Positions 44,906 to 54,076 of a stretch of 64,000 nucleotides of DNA are shown in pieces (the first letter of the stretch is position 1; each line of letters opens with the position of its first letter). Under the pieces are notes generated by a model that saw only the letters and a program-made list of their open reading frames with translations, made no database searches and had not been told where the DNA came from. The DNA lies in contig NZ_SOBT01000008.1 of NCBI RefSeq assembly GCF_004364935.1, positions 809,534-873,533 on the forward strand, given 5' to 3'. The position numbers and the translations under genes were made by a program. Source of the DNA: Panacagrimonas perspica (GTDB lineage Bacteria > Pseudomonadota > Gammaproteobacteria > Nevskiales > Nevskiaceae).

Positions 44906-46105
44906 ATGTCGATCGATCGAAACTGGAAGATGGCACTGGCGCTCGCTTTTGGCGTGGCGCCCGGCGTCGGGTACGCGAAGCTCGAGCTGGTGCCCTATGT
45001 TGCCGTGGAAGCACAGCACGACGACAACGTCTTTCGTGATCGCGACGCAGACGAGGCCGAGGCCGTGCGAGGCGACCGCCAGCGTGCGGACACTTTGCTC
45101 CGCTACGAAGGGGGCGTGAATTCTCTCTATTCGGTGGGCCTTCAGACGTTCAATCTGAACGCGGCGGTCAACAAGGTCGAGTACGACCGTTTCTCGGAGC
45201 TGGACTACAAAGGTCACAACATCGACGGCGGCATGAAATGGCAGATCGGGTCGCTGGTGAAAGGCGATCTGAAGTTGTCGGACCGGCGCGAACTTCAGGA
45301 TTTCAACGACACCAACGGCAGCGACGAGCGCAGTCTGCGGGACGATACCGAAGGCAGCCTGTCGATCAACATCAAGGTGCTGAGCGATTTCGAACTGCGT
45401 CCCCGGGGAGGCGCCAGGCGCACGCGGTATTCGCGTGGCAACTCGCGGCAGCAGGATCTCGATGAAGAGAACTACGGCCTGGGAATCAGCTACGTCGGGC
45501 GCGGCACCATGGCAATCGGCGTGGAAGGCGTGATCCGGGAGGGCGAATTCATCCGCCGCGATCCGGCACCCGGACAGGTCGAGGAGTACGAGGAGACGAC
45601 GATCCAGCTCGTCGGACGCTGGTCACCGGGCGAGGCGACGTCGCTGGACTACGCGATCGGATCGTCGCGGCGCGACAATGAGGGCGTCGATGTGAAGAAC
45701 GATTCCACGGTTGTCGGCATGCTCAACGTATCGCGGGTCATCTCGGTGAAGACCAACGTCTACGCCGGCCTGTACCGGGCGATCTCGAGCGCCGACCGCG
45801 AGGGCGAAAGTTCGACGATCGGCACCGGCGTCAACGCGGGCGGAACCTGGAAACCGACCCAGCTGATCAGCATCAACGCGTATTCGTTCTATCAGCGGGA
45901 GGACTTCCAGAATTCGACGTTGATCAACGCGGATCGCGAAGACAAGCTCAAGGGCATCCATCTCTCGGCGGTGTATTCGCCGCGCGAATGGGTCAACGTG
46001 ACCCCGAGTGTCGGCTGGGAGGACCGCAAGTCCGAACTCGCCAGCGAGGAATACGAATCCTTCATCGCCGGCTTGCAGCTGAAGCTGCTCTTCCCGATCC
46101 GCTGA
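44906..46105 (+). CDS. Outer-membrane beta-barrel protein, EpsL-like, exopolysaccharide associated
   Basis: A 399-residue barrel with signal peptide (MALALAFGVAPGVGYA) and many alternating strands (VPYVAVEAQHDDNVFRD at the start, LQLKLLFPIR at the end). It resembles 'putative beta-barrel porin 2'/EpsL-type proteins found next to exopolysaccharide initiators, where they are thought to act in export. GGGAG precedes the ATG. Only the initiating transferase accompanies it here; polymerase, flippase and other glycosyltransferases are not in this window. Confidence 0.72.
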   Translation: MSIDRNWKMALALAFGVAPGVGYAKLELVPYVAVEAQHDDNVFRDRDADEAEAVRGDRQRADTLLRYEGGVNSLYSVGLQTFNLNAAVNKVEYDRFSELDYKGHNIDGGMKWQIGSLVKGDLKLSDRRELQDFNDTNGSDERSLRDDTEGSLSINIKVLSDFELRPRGGARRTRYSRGNSRQQDLDEENYGLGISYVGRGTMAIGVEGVIREGEFIRRDPAPGQVEEYEETTIQLVGRWSPGEATSLDYAIGSSRRDNEGVDVKNDSTVVGMLNVSRVISVKTNVYAGLYRAISSADREGESSTIGTGVNAGGTWKPTQLISINAYSFYQREDFQNSTLINADREDKLKGIHLSAVYSPREWVNVTPSVGWEDRKSELASEEYESFIAGLQLKLLFPIR

Positions 46106-46118
46106 GCGTGGAGCCGAC

Positions 46119-46739
46119 GTGATACCCGCACCCGAATCCCTCGACCGTCTGCGCGACGGCAACCGGCGCTTCGTGCTCGGCCAGAAGAATCCCGGCACGG
46201 TCGCCGCGCCGCGCCAGCTGGCGCATCTCGTCGGCGGACAGCACCCCTTCGCGGTGGTGCTGGGCTGCTCGGACTCGCGTGTGCCGGTGGAAATCGTGTT
46301 CGACCAGGGCCTCGGCGATCTTTTCGTCATCCGCAACGCCGGCAACATCGTCGCGCCCTCGGTGGTCGGCAGCGTCGAGTTCGCGGTCGATCGTTTCGAG
46401 ACGCGCCTGGTGGTCGTGATGGGCCATTCGCGTTGCGGCGCGGTGGGCGCGACGATCGAAGCGCTGCAATCGCAGAGCTCGCCGCCATCGCCCAACGTGA
46501 ATTCGATCGTGGAGCGGATCCGGCCCGCGGTGCTCGAACTGATGTCGACGCCGCTGCGCGACGATCCTTCGGCGCTTTACCATCACGCCGTCAGGGCCAA
46601 CGTCCGCGCTTCGGCGAATCAACTGCGGCACGGCTCGGCGATGCTCGAGCGGATGATCGACGACGGCTCGCTGATGATCGTCGGCGCCGAGTATTCGCTC
46701 GAGACCGGCCTCGTCGACTTCTTCGACGGCGCAGCCTGA
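46119..46739 (+). CDS. Beta-class carbonic anhydrase
   Basis: A 206-residue beta carbonic anhydrase. Zinc ligands are the Cys of LGCSDSRVPVE and the His and Cys of MGHSRCGAVGAT, with the Asp-Arg dyad in CSDSR. It interconverts CO2 and bicarbonate in the cytoplasm. The GTG start at 46119 has GGAG 5 bases upstream and lies 13 bases after the barrel gene. It is convergent with folD. Confidence 0.94.
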   Translation: MIPAPESLDRLRDGNRRFVLGQKNPGTVAAPRQLAHLVGGQHPFAVVLGCSDSRVPVEIVFDQGLGDLFVIRNAGNIVAPSVVGSVEFAVDRFETRLVVVMGHSRCGAVGATIEALQSQSSPPSPNVNSIVERIRPAVLELMSTPLRDDPSALYHHAVRANVRASANQLRHGSAMLERMIDDGSLMIVGAEYSLETGLVDFFDGAA

Positions 46740-46768
46740 GGCCCGACGGGGCAGGGCGCCCGACCGCG

Positions 46769-47623
46769 TCAGGCGGCGCGCGACTCCGCGGCCTTGAGCG
46801 TGTTGGACATCAGCATCGTCACCGTCATCGGTCCGACGCCGCCCGGGACCGGCGTGATCCACGCGGCGCGTTCCGCGGCGGGCGCAAACTCGACGTCGCC
46901 GCTCAGCGACCCGTCGGCGTTCCTGTTCATGCCGACGTCGATCACCGTGGCTCCCGGTGCAATCCACTCGCCCCGCACCAGGCCGGGCTTGCCGACCGCG
47001 ACCACGACGATCTCGGCACGCGCCACTTCGGCTGCGAGATCGCGCGTGAAGCGGTGGCATACGGTGGTGGTGCAGCCGGCCAGCAGCAGTTCGAGACCCA
47101 TCGGCCGGCCCACGATGTTGCTCGCGCCCACGACGACCGCGCGCTTTCCGTGAAAGCTCTCGCCGGTGGAGCGCAGCAGCTCGATCACGCCGTAGGGCGT
47201 GCAGGGGCGCAGCGTCGGCAGCCGCTGCGCCAGCCGGCCGAGGTTGTAGGGATGAAAACCATCGACGTCCTTGTCCGGACGGATGCGCTCGATGACGGTC
47301 GTGGCATCGAGCTGACGCGGCAGCGGCAACTGCACCAGGATGCCGTCCACCGAGTCGTCGGCATTGAGCCGATCGATGGTGGCCAGCAATTCGGCGTTGT
47401 CGATCCCGGCGTCGAGATGGATCGGGACCGACCGGATGCCCAGGGTCTCGCAGGTGCGCCGCTTGTTGCGGACATAGATCTGCGACGCGGGGTCCTCTCC
47501 GACCAGCACGGTGGCCAGCGCGGGCGCTTTCAGGCCGCGGGAGGCGCGTTCCGCGATACGGGCCTGCAGTCCGACCTGGATCGTCTGCGCCACCGCCTTG
47601 CCGTCGATCAGGCGCGCGCTCAC
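46769..47623 (-). CDS. folD: Methylenetetrahydrofolate dehydrogenase/cyclohydrolase
   Basis: A 284-residue bifunctional FolD. It has [20 protein letters not shown] with the catalytic Lys, [26 protein letters not shown] and [20 protein letters not shown], the nucleotide-binding signature. It produces 10-formyl-THF for purine and formyl-Met synthesis. It is monocistronic as far as can be seen, with about 100 bases to the next upstream minus-strand gene. Confidence 0.96.
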   Translation of the reverse strand: MSARLIDGKAVAQTIQVGLQARIAERASRGLKAPALATVLVGEDPASQIYVRNKRRTCETLGIRSVPIHLDAGIDNAELLATIDRLNADDSVDGILVQLPLPRQLDATTVIERIRPDKDVDGFHPYNLGRLAQRLPTLRPCTPYGVIELLRSTGESFHGKRAVVVGASNIVGRPMGLELLLAGCTTTVCHRFTRDLAAEVARAEIVVVAVGKPGLVRGEWIAPGATVIDVGMNRNADGSLSGDVEFAPAAERAAWITPVPGGVGPMTVTMLMSNTLKAAESRAA

Positions 47624-47720
47624 GTGTTGCAGGTCCGCTGGCAGGACCGATAAGCGTCGGATTTCAAGGGAAGCGCAGGTGGGGGCGATGGACCGGAATT
47701 GTAGCGCCCCCGATGCGCCG

Positions 47721-48203
47721 CTATTGGAAACGCAGGCTGCCGAGCACCGCCGTGAACCCCTTGCGATCGCCCTTCCACTCGGTGGTCGGCATCGCGAGAT
47801 AGAAGATCCGGTAGCTGTCGCCGTGCTGGGCCACCAGCTGCAGCACGTGTCGCTGCTGCCGATTGGTCCGGCGGGGCTCGACGAAAACCTTCACCAGCCC
47901 GTTCCAGCCCTCGCCGTCGAGCGGGAACTGCTCGTTGGTGTCTTCGTAGTCCGCGCCGATGCAGGCGATCATGCCCGCGCTCTTGCTGATCTTCTCCAGG
48001 GTCAGCACGCCCTTGGGAGGCAGATCCGACTCCGACAGCGATGCGCCGCTGGGGCTGGCCAGCATGTAGTCCGGGTGGGCCAGCCGCCAGGACGCGGGCG
48101 CCTCGAAGTTGTAGCCCTTCCGGATGTTCGGAAACAGCTCTGCCGATGCGGACGGTGCCACCACGAGAGTCACGACAAGCAACAACACACGGCGCAGACG
48201 CAT
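47721..48203 (-). CDS. Exported small protein of unknown function
   Basis: A 160-residue protein with a clear signal peptide ([18 protein letters not shown], cleavage before ELFP). The mature domain starts [14 protein letters not shown], a pattern seen in small periplasmic proteins that resemble PsbP/MOG1-type folds, and ends [13 protein letters not shown]. No catalytic motif is visible. I do not assign a function. Confidence 0.7.
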   Translation of the reverse strand: MRLRRVLLLVVTLVVAPSASAELFPNIRKGYNFEAPASWRLAHPDYMLASPSGASLSESDLPPKGVLTLEKISKSAGMIACIGADYEDTNEQFPLDGEGWNGLVKVFVEPRRTNRQQRHVLQLVAQHGDSYRIFYLAMPTTEWKGDRKGFTAVLGSLRFQ

Positions 48204-48383
48204 GGCGATCGATGCAGTAAAGGTGGTGAAGATTATCCCGACTCAGGTTTCAGCTCTTGGCAGGCACGCGCTGAATTGCCTCATCTGGCCGATTTGCGGT
48301 AGGCCCGCCCCGGGCGATGGGACAGTGGAGTGCGACGACAGCCTGTTGGCCTTTGCTCCTGCAAGCAGCTCGCCAACGCCGGA

Positions 48384-48830
48384 TCAGTCGAACATCGCGG
48401 TGTAGCGGCGTTGCATCTCGTCGACGGGAACATCCTCGATCGAGTGCCCGATCATCCAGTCGTGACCGAACGGATCGCGGATCGTGCAGGAGCGCTCGCC
48501 GTAGAACTGGTCTGCCGGCGCGCGCAGCATCGTCGCGCCTGCGGCGACCGCGCGGGCCGCCAGCGCTTCGGCGTCGTCCACGTGCAGGTGCAGCGCGAAG
48601 CCGGTCGGATCCGGCCGGCGCGGCGCCTGGATGTCGTACTCGGGGTATTCCTCCGACACCATCAGGGTGATGGCGCCCAGTTCGAGCTCGGCATGGCCGA
48701 TGCGGCCCGAGGGCTCGACGAGCCGGAATTTCTCGCGCGCGCCGAACACGTCGCAATAGAACGCGATCGCCGTGTCGGCGCCTTTGACGCGCAGATACGG
48801 GAACACCTCGTGCAGCGTGGATCGAGCCAT
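48384..48830 (-). CDS. VOC-family protein, PhnB-like
   Basis: A 148-residue single-unit VOC protein. It begins EVFPYLRVKGADTAIAFYCDVFGA, has the HAELELGAITLMVSEE strand pair and ends with the common IRDPFGHDWMIGHS motif, as in PhnB/YdfO-like proteins. The metal-binding triad cannot be fixed by eye. Substrate unknown. It lies 27 bases after the gene at 48858-49325 on the same strand. Confidence 0.82.
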   Translation of the reverse strand: MARSTLHEVFPYLRVKGADTAIAFYCDVFGAREKFRLVEPSGRIGHAELELGAITLMVSEEYPEYDIQAPRRPDPTGFALHLHVDDAEALAARAVAAGATMLRAPADQFYGERSCTIRDPFGHDWMIGHSIEDVPVDEMQRRYTAMFD

Positions 48831-48857
48831 GTGCAGGTTCTCCGGCAGCGGTTCTGA

Positions 48858-49325
48858 TCAGCCTGTTTCGCCGGATTCAGAGCTGTCATCGGGCGAAGCG
48901 GGGGCGGCCTTGCCGGCAGCGGGCGCTGCGTCGTCGTCAGCCTTGCGGCCCGCGGCGGGAGCCGTGACCGGCGCGTGCCCGATGGACTTCAGTTCGGGCG
49001 GGAGCGTCCACTCGGAGAGGTCGTAGCCCGCCCCCAGCATCGCCTTGGCGATCTTCTCGAGCTGGCGCTCGTTGCCGCGCGTGGCCTGGATGCTGCCCGG
49101 GCGCGACACCAGCACGGTGAACTGATCGAGGAAGCGTGCGCGATCCGTGAGCAGGTTGGAGCTGGGCAAGCGCGACTGCGCCCATTTCTGTGCGCCGGTC
49201 AGTTCCTGCATGAAGACGATCGAGGCGCCGCCGCCGTCCATGACGATGCAGGCGACCTCACCCTGGCGCAGCACGCGACCTCGCGAGGTCGCCGCCTCGA
49301 ACAGGTTGCGCGGCTGCGTCGCCAT
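48858..49325 (-). CDS. Conserved-looking hypothetical protein with acidic/Ala-rich tail
   Basis: A 155-residue protein. The first ~105 residues are folded-looking (RQGEVACIVMDGGGASIVFM, ARFLDQFTVLVSRPGSIQATR), and the last ~45 are a low-complexity Ala/Pro/Asp tail (ADDDAAPAAGKAAPASPDDS) that is probably disordered. No known motif is recognised. It starts 6 bases after the epimerase stop and is probably co-transcribed with it. Confidence 0.62.
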   Translation of the reverse strand: MATQPRNLFEAATSRGRVLRQGEVACIVMDGGGASIVFMQELTGAQKWAQSRLPSSNLLTDRARFLDQFTVLVSRPGSIQATRGNERQLEKIAKAMLGAGYDLSEWTLPPELKSIGHAPVTAPAAGRKADDDAAPAAGKAAPASPDDSSESGETG

Positions 49326-49331
49326 GCCGGC

Positions 49332-50354
49332 TCAGCTCCGGTGGTAGTCGCGAAACCAGCGCACGAAATGTCCGAGGCCGGTTTCCAGCGGGGTGGCCGG
49401 CGCGAAGTCGACATCGCGCTGCAAGGCCTCGACATCGGCATACGTGGCCTGCACGTCGCCCGGCTGCATCGGCAGCAGCTTCTTCACGGCTTTCACGCCG
49501 AGCAGGTTCTCGAGCGTCTCGATGAACTGCATCAGCGAGACCGGGCTGTGATTGCCGATGTTGTAGACGCGCCAGGGTGCGCGGCTCGACGAAGGATCCG
49601 GATCCAGCGCATTCCAGTCGGGATTTCCGGCGGGCGGTCGATCCAGCAGCCGCACCATCGCATCGACGATGTCGTCGATGTACGTGAAGTCGCGCTGCAT
49701 GTCGCCGTGGTTGAAGACCTCGATCGGCTTGCCGGCGACCATCGCCTGCGCGAACTTGTAGTACGCCATGTCGGGCCGGCCCCAGGGGCCGTAGACCGTG
49801 AAGAAGCGCAGCCCGGTACAGGGCAGCCCGTATAGGTGCGCGTAGCTGTGGGCCATCAGCTCGTTGGACTTCTTGGTGGCCGCGTACAGCGAAACCGGGT
49901 GATCGACATTGTCCTCGGCCGACCACGGCAGCTTCTCGTTGGCGCCGTAGACCGACGATGAAGAGGCGTACAGCAGGTGCGGCGTCTTCTGCGCGCGACA
50001 GCCTTCGAGGATGTGCGCGAAGCCGACGAGGTTGCTGTGGATGTACTCGAGCGGCTTTTCCAGCGAATAGCGGACGCCGGCCTGGGCGCCCAGGTGGACG
50101 ACGCGATCGAACCTGGTTTCGGCGAACACGCGCTCCATCGCCTCGCGGTCCGAAAGATCGGCCTTCACGAAGCGGAAGCCCTTGCGCGGCTGCGTCAGCG
50201 CGAGCCGCGCGTGCTTCAGCGCTGGATCGTAGTAGCTGTTGAGGTTGTCCAGGCCGGTGACCTCGTGCCCGGCGTCGAGCAGGCGCTGGCTGAGGTGATG
50301 GCCCACGAAACCGGCAGCGCCGGTGACGAGGATGCGGGAAGGTGGTGTCGACAT
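49332..50354 (-). CDS. UDP-glucuronate 4-epimerase-like NAD-dependent epimerase
   Basis: A 340-residue extended SDR epimerase. NAD site ILVTGAAGFVGHHLSQRL, SYYDPALKHARL (typical of UDP-glucuronate/galacturonate epimerases), HLGAQAGVRYSLE, and the catalytic pair YAATKKSNE. It probably makes UDP-galacturonate or a related sugar for surface polysaccharide. The exopolysaccharide initiator is 5 kb away on the other strand, so the link is only suggestive. Confidence 0.88.
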   Translation of the reverse strand: MSTPPSRILVTGAAGFVGHHLSQRLLDAGHEVTGLDNLNSYYDPALKHARLALTQPRKGFRFVKADLSDREAMERVFAETRFDRVVHLGAQAGVRYSLEKPLEYIHSNLVGFAHILEGCRAQKTPHLLYASSSSVYGANEKLPWSAEDNVDHPVSLYAATKKSNELMAHSYAHLYGLPCTGLRFFTVYGPWGRPDMAYYKFAQAMVAGKPIEVFNHGDMQRDFTYIDDIVDAMVRLLDRPPAGNPDWNALDPDPSSSRAPWRVYNIGNHSPVSLMQFIETLENLLGVKAVKKLLPMQPGDVQATYADVEALQRDVDFAPATPLETGLGHFVRWFRDYHRS

Positions 50355-50575
50355 GGTCCGGCATTATGGCAAGCCCGCCCGCGACTGCCTCGCTCGGTCG
50401 CGTGCCGTCTGCACGGAGGCATCCCTGGCGGCGGTCCGGCCGCGCCGGCAGCCACCCTCCCATCTGGTGGGTGATGCGGGTCGACCCTGCAGAGCACGAT
50501 GCGGCTGTCGTGAAATAATTGGGCCCCGCTTCGCAATGCCGATGCCGCGGGTCCGCCGGACCCGGCTCTGCGCCC

Positions 50576-51712
50576 ATGAACTCCCTGATGAATCTGCTTC
50601 CGCTCCTGGCGACGCTTGCGGCCCTGCTATCCGGGCCGCTGCTCTATGGCCTTGCGCGCCCGCGGCCCGCGTTGCTGGCGTTTCTCGACGGCTTCGTCCT
50701 CGTGAGCATCGCCGGACTGGTGTTGCTCGAGGTTGTGCCCGGCGCGTTCGGAGACGGCGGACCGTGGAGCTTCGCGTTCCTCGCGCTCGGGGCGATCGGC
50801 CCCAGCCTGGTCGAGCACGGCCTTCAGCATGCGCGACGCGAGGCGCACCTGGCGACGCTCGCGCTGGCGGTGCTGGGTCTGCTGCTGCACAGCCTGGCCG
50901 ACGGCGCGGCCCTGACACCCGCGCAGGGTCTGCACGAAGGGCATGGCCATGCGCGCGAGGCGCTGGCGATCGCCATCGTGGTCCACAGCGTCCCGGTCGG
51001 GCTGATGGTGTGGTGGGTCATGGCGCCGGTGTTCGGCCGCACCTTGCCGGCCGCGACCATCGCGATGATGTGCGCGGGCACGGTCGCCGGCTATCTGTTC
51101 GGGCTGGAACTGAACTCGGTGCTGGGGGCGCGCGCCTTCGCCTGGTTCGAGGCCCTGGTGGCCGGGTCGATTCTTCACGTCGTGTTCGGGCGGCCGCATC
51201 TGGACGAGCAGTCGGACCACCGCGATCCGCAGCCTCCGTTCGAGGGCCTGGGCAATCTCGCGGCGCTGCTGGGCCTGATCGCGCTTGCGCGGCTCGATCC
51301 GCATGCCGGCACGCTGCAGGGCGTCGGCGCGGCGATGGTGCTGCTGGTCGTGGCGATCGCACCGGCACTGCTGCTGGGCTACGCGGTCGCGGGCCTGGTG
51401 ACGGCCTTGCGCACGCCGCCCGATGCGCGGCCGTCCCGCTGGACCCGTGCCTGGCAGATGGCCGTGATCGGCGCCGTCGACGCGTCCGCCGCGCGCCTGC
51501 TCGCCTTGCTGCTGTGCCTGGCCGCGCTCGACATGGTGCTGTCGTCGCACGGCGTGCAGTTGAGCGCGTACTGGATCGGGATGGGAACGATCCCGGTGTG
51601 GCCGGCCATCGTGCTGGCCTTGCTGTACCTGGGTTCGCTGCTGCGGCGCGGCGGCCGTCGCTGGCTGTCGAGCGTGGTCGGCGCGAACGCTCACGAGGCC
51701 CACGTGCATTGA
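50576..51712 (+). CDS. ZIP-like metal permease with C-terminal membrane extension
   Basis: A 378-residue polytopic protein. ZIP-type helices are suggested by LLHSLADGAALTPAQGLHEGHGHAREAL (shown here only as markers HSLADGA and HGHAREA) and by IVVHSVPVGLMVW, the HxxPxG-like metal-site helix. The N-terminal ~220 residues correspond to ZIP length. The remaining ~150 residues add further helices (AAMVLLVVAIAPALLLGYAVAG and others). The likely substrate is a divalent metal such as zinc; direction is unknown. ATG 50576 is chosen over an upstream in-frame start lacking membrane character. Confidence 0.7.
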   Translation: MNSLMNLLPLLATLAALLSGPLLYGLARPRPALLAFLDGFVLVSIAGLVLLEVVPGAFGDGGPWSFAFLALGAIGPSLVEHGLQHARREAHLATLALAVLGLLLHSLADGAALTPAQGLHEGHGHAREALAIAIVVHSVPVGLMVWWVMAPVFGRTLPAATIAMMCAGTVAGYLFGLELNSVLGARAFAWFEALVAGSILHVVFGRPHLDEQSDHRDPQPPFEGLGNLAALLGLIALARLDPHAGTLQGVGAAMVLLVVAIAPALLLGYAVAGLVTALRTPPDARPSRWTRAWQMAVIGAVDASAARLLALLLCLAALDMVLSSHGVQLSAYWIGMGTIPVWPAIVLALLYLGSLLRRGGRRWLSSVVGANAHEAHVH

Positions 51713-51745
51713 AGAACCGGCGGCTGCTTCTGGCATGCTGATGGA

Positions 51746-52780
51746 ATGAACGTGAACCAGGCTCTGGTGCTGTCCAAGTCCGTCCCGCGGCTCGACCTCG
51801 TCGCGTGGATCCTGATGGGGATCGGCCTGTTCCTGGTGCTCCATCTGCACCTGCTGCCGGCGCTGCTGGGCGGGCTGCTGGTGTTCGAGCTGGTGCGGAT
51901 CCTGACGCCATTGGTTCGTCGCGCGGAGATCAGTCGCGACTGGGCCAGCATCATCGTGGTGGTCGCGATCTCGATCCTGGTCGTGACCTTCCTGATCCTG
52001 CTGATCTTCGGCGCCATCACGTACTTCCGCAGCGACGCCGGCAACCTCTCCGCGTTGATGCGCAAGCTGGCCGAGATCATCGACCAGTCGCGCAACCGGC
52101 TGCCGGGCTGGGTGCTCGCCTACGTTCCGGAGACTGCCGAGGAGCTGCGTACGGCCACCACGACCTGGCTGCGCGAGCATTCGGCCGCGCTGCAGGGCGT
52201 CGGCAAGGACTTTGCCCGCGCGTTGGTGCACATCCTGATCGGCATGGTGGTGGGTTCGCTGCTGGCCTTGAGCGAGGCGACCACGGTGGTCGGCAGGCGC
52301 CCGCTGGCCACGGCCCTGGTGGAACGCACCGAGCGCCTGAGCCGGTCCTTTCGCCGCGTGGTGTTCGCGCAGTTCTGGATCGCGGGTGTCAATGCGACGC
52401 TCACCGGCCTTTATCTGGCCGTGCTGCTACCGCTGACCGGCGTCGATCTGCCGCTGACCAAGACGCTGATCGCCGTCACCTTCGTCTGCGGCCTGTTGCC
52501 CGTCGTCGGCAACCTGATTTCGAACGCCGTCATCGTCGTGGTCAGTCTGAGCAATTCGCTGTTCGTCGCGATCGGCTCGCTGACCTACCTGGTGGTGATC
52601 CACAAGCTCGAATACTTCCTCAACGCCCGCATCATCGGTTCCCGCATCCGCGCCAAGGCGTGGGAGATGCTGATCGCGATGCTCGTCATGGAATCGGCAT
52701 TCGGCATCGCGGGCCTGATCGCGGCGCCGATCTACTACGCGTATCTGAAGGACGAATTGCAGGACAAGGCGCTCGTCTGA
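51746..52780 (+). CDS. AI-2E family (PerM-like) permease
   Basis: A 344-residue membrane protein with about eight helices in the AI-2E/PerM arrangement: two N-terminal helices (AWILMGIGLFLVLHL, IIVVVAISILVVTFLILL), a soluble segment (residues ~100-160), then a C-terminal bundle containing TFVCGLLPVVGNLISNA, the most conserved family motif. Transported substrates differ (autoinducer-2, Na+/H+ or unknown), so none is assigned. It begins 33 bases after the ZIP-like gene. Confidence 0.87.
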   Translation: MNVNQALVLSKSVPRLDLVAWILMGIGLFLVLHLHLLPALLGGLLVFELVRILTPLVRRAEISRDWASIIVVVAISILVVTFLILLIFGAITYFRSDAGNLSALMRKLAEIIDQSRNRLPGWVLAYVPETAEELRTATTTWLREHSAALQGVGKDFARALVHILIGMVVGSLLALSEATTVVGRRPLATALVERTERLSRSFRRVVFAQFWIAGVNATLTGLYLAVLLPLTGVDLPLTKTLIAVTFVCGLLPVVGNLISNAVIVVVSLSNSLFVAIGSLTYLVVIHKLEYFLNARIIGSRIRAKAWEMLIAMLVMESAFGIAGLIAAPIYYAYLKDELQDKALV

Positions 52781-52841
52781 GTGCCGAGGTTCGCGTCACG
52801 AAAAGCGGTTCATAAAACGGTTGGAATACAAGGAGAGAGAC

Positions 52842-53501
52842 GTGCTCAAGGTGCATCACCTCAGTAACTCGCGTTCGCAGCGAGTCCTCTGGCTGGTCGA
52901 GGAACTCGGCGTTGCGTACGAACTGGTCAAGCACATGCGCGATCCGGTCACGGTCCGCTCGCCACCGTCGCTGTTCAAGATCCATCCGCTGGGCAAGGGG
53001 CCGACCATCGAACACGATGGCAAGGCGCTCACCGAATCCGGCGCGATCCTCGACTACATCACGCGCCGCGTGGCGGGCGGCAAGCTCAGCATTCCAGAGT
53101 CCTCGCCCGAATTTGCCGACTACTGCTTCTGGCTGCACTACGCCGAAGGCTCGGCGATGGGTCCGGTGGTGTTCGACCTGCTCAACGGCATGACTGGCAA
53201 CGGCTGCGGCGACGCCCTGCGCGGGTTCTTCATGAACGAGCTCCAGAACAGCTTCGCGTACATCTCGGATGTGCTGTCGAAGCGGGAATTCCTGCTCGAG
53301 AGTGGTTTCTCGGCGGCCGACATCAACATGACCTGGGTGCTGGAACTGGCCGAGCCGCTGGGCCACATCGAGACCCGTCCCATCCTTGCGGCCTACCTCA
53401 AGCGCATGCAGTCACGCCCGGCGTACAAGCGCGCGATGGAGAAGGGCGGTGAGCAGGACCTGCAGATGTTTCGTCCCAAGGCGGCGCTGCCGCTGACCTG
53501 A
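52842..53501 (+). CDS. Glutathione S-transferase
   Basis: A 219-residue GST. The N-terminal thioredoxin-like domain starts LKVHHLSNSRSQRVLWLVEEL, where Ser/Arg near residue 8 are in the active-site position of bacterial GSTs, and includes ALTESGAILDYI, the glutathione-binding ES motif. The C-terminal helical domain contains GFSAADINMTWVLELAEP. The start is GTG 52842, preceded by AGGAGAGAGA. The cupin gene follows 21 bases downstream and is likely co-transcribed. Confidence 0.9.
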   Translation: MLKVHHLSNSRSQRVLWLVEELGVAYELVKHMRDPVTVRSPPSLFKIHPLGKGPTIEHDGKALTESGAILDYITRRVAGGKLSIPESSPEFADYCFWLHYAEGSAMGPVVFDLLNGMTGNGCGDALRGFFMNELQNSFAYISDVLSKREFLLESGFSAADINMTWVLELAEPLGHIETRPILAAYLKRMQSRPAYKRAMEKGGEQDLQMFRPKAALPLT

Positions 53502-53522
53502 ACCCGCAAGGAAGACCCCGCC

Positions 53523-53987
53523 ATGACCGCACCCAGCAAGGCCCCCACGCCGTTCGCTTTCGACGATCGCAACATCCAGTGGCAGCCGCTCGGCGAGCTG
53601 CAGCACTTCGTCGCCAAGATCTACCGCGTCGACGAGGTCGCCAAGGCGGTCGACTTCATCGTGAAGTTCGATCCGCTCGAGACGATCGTGCCGCACCGGC
53701 ACGTCGCGCCCACCAACACCTTCGTCGTGCAGGGCGAGCATCGCCTGTACGAACTGGACGGCAGCCCGAAGGAGATCCGGCCCTGCGGGACGTTCACCGC
53801 CACGCCCGCCGGCACACCGGGTCACCTCGAATGCGGTGGCGACGAAGGCGCGATCGTGCTGTACCACATGTGGACGGAGGACGGCTCCGAAGAGCTGTTC
53901 GAGATCCAGGACAACGACGGCAAGGTGATCGGCACGCTCGGGTTCAAGGATTTCGTCGCGGCGAAGGCGGCAGCGGAAGCCGCCTGA
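53523..53987 (+). CDS. Cupin-domain protein
   Basis: A 154-residue single-domain cupin. The metal site is suggested by PLETIVPHRHVAPTNTFVVQGE (first motif, H-R-H and Glu) and PAGTPGHLECGG (second motif His). It resembles ChrR-like/acetylacetone- or dihydroxyacetophenone-dioxygenase-like cupins, but catalysis cannot be inferred. Coupling with a GST suggests a small detoxification pair. Confidence 0.8.
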   Translation: MTAPSKAPTPFAFDDRNIQWQPLGELQHFVAKIYRVDEVAKAVDFIVKFDPLETIVPHRHVAPTNTFVVQGEHRLYELDGSPKEIRPCGTFTATPAGTPGHLECGGDEGAIVLYHMWTEDGSEELFEIQDNDGKVIGTLGFKDFVAAKAAAEAA

Positions 53988-53994
53988 CCTCACC

Positions 53995-54064
53995 GTGGCC
54001 CGGGTGAAACCCGGGGCTTTCGTCTCCCTTGATGGAAAAAGCCCCGGGTTTCACCCGGGCTACG
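53995..54064. repeat. Paired palindromic repeat, copy 7
   Basis: gtggcccgggtgaaacccgg (one A-to-G change from the usual gtagcc) and ccgggtttcacccgggctac flank ~27 bases. It separates the convergent cupin and DAHP synthase genes. Confidence 0.85.
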
Positions 54065-54076
54065 AAAGCGGCTCCC

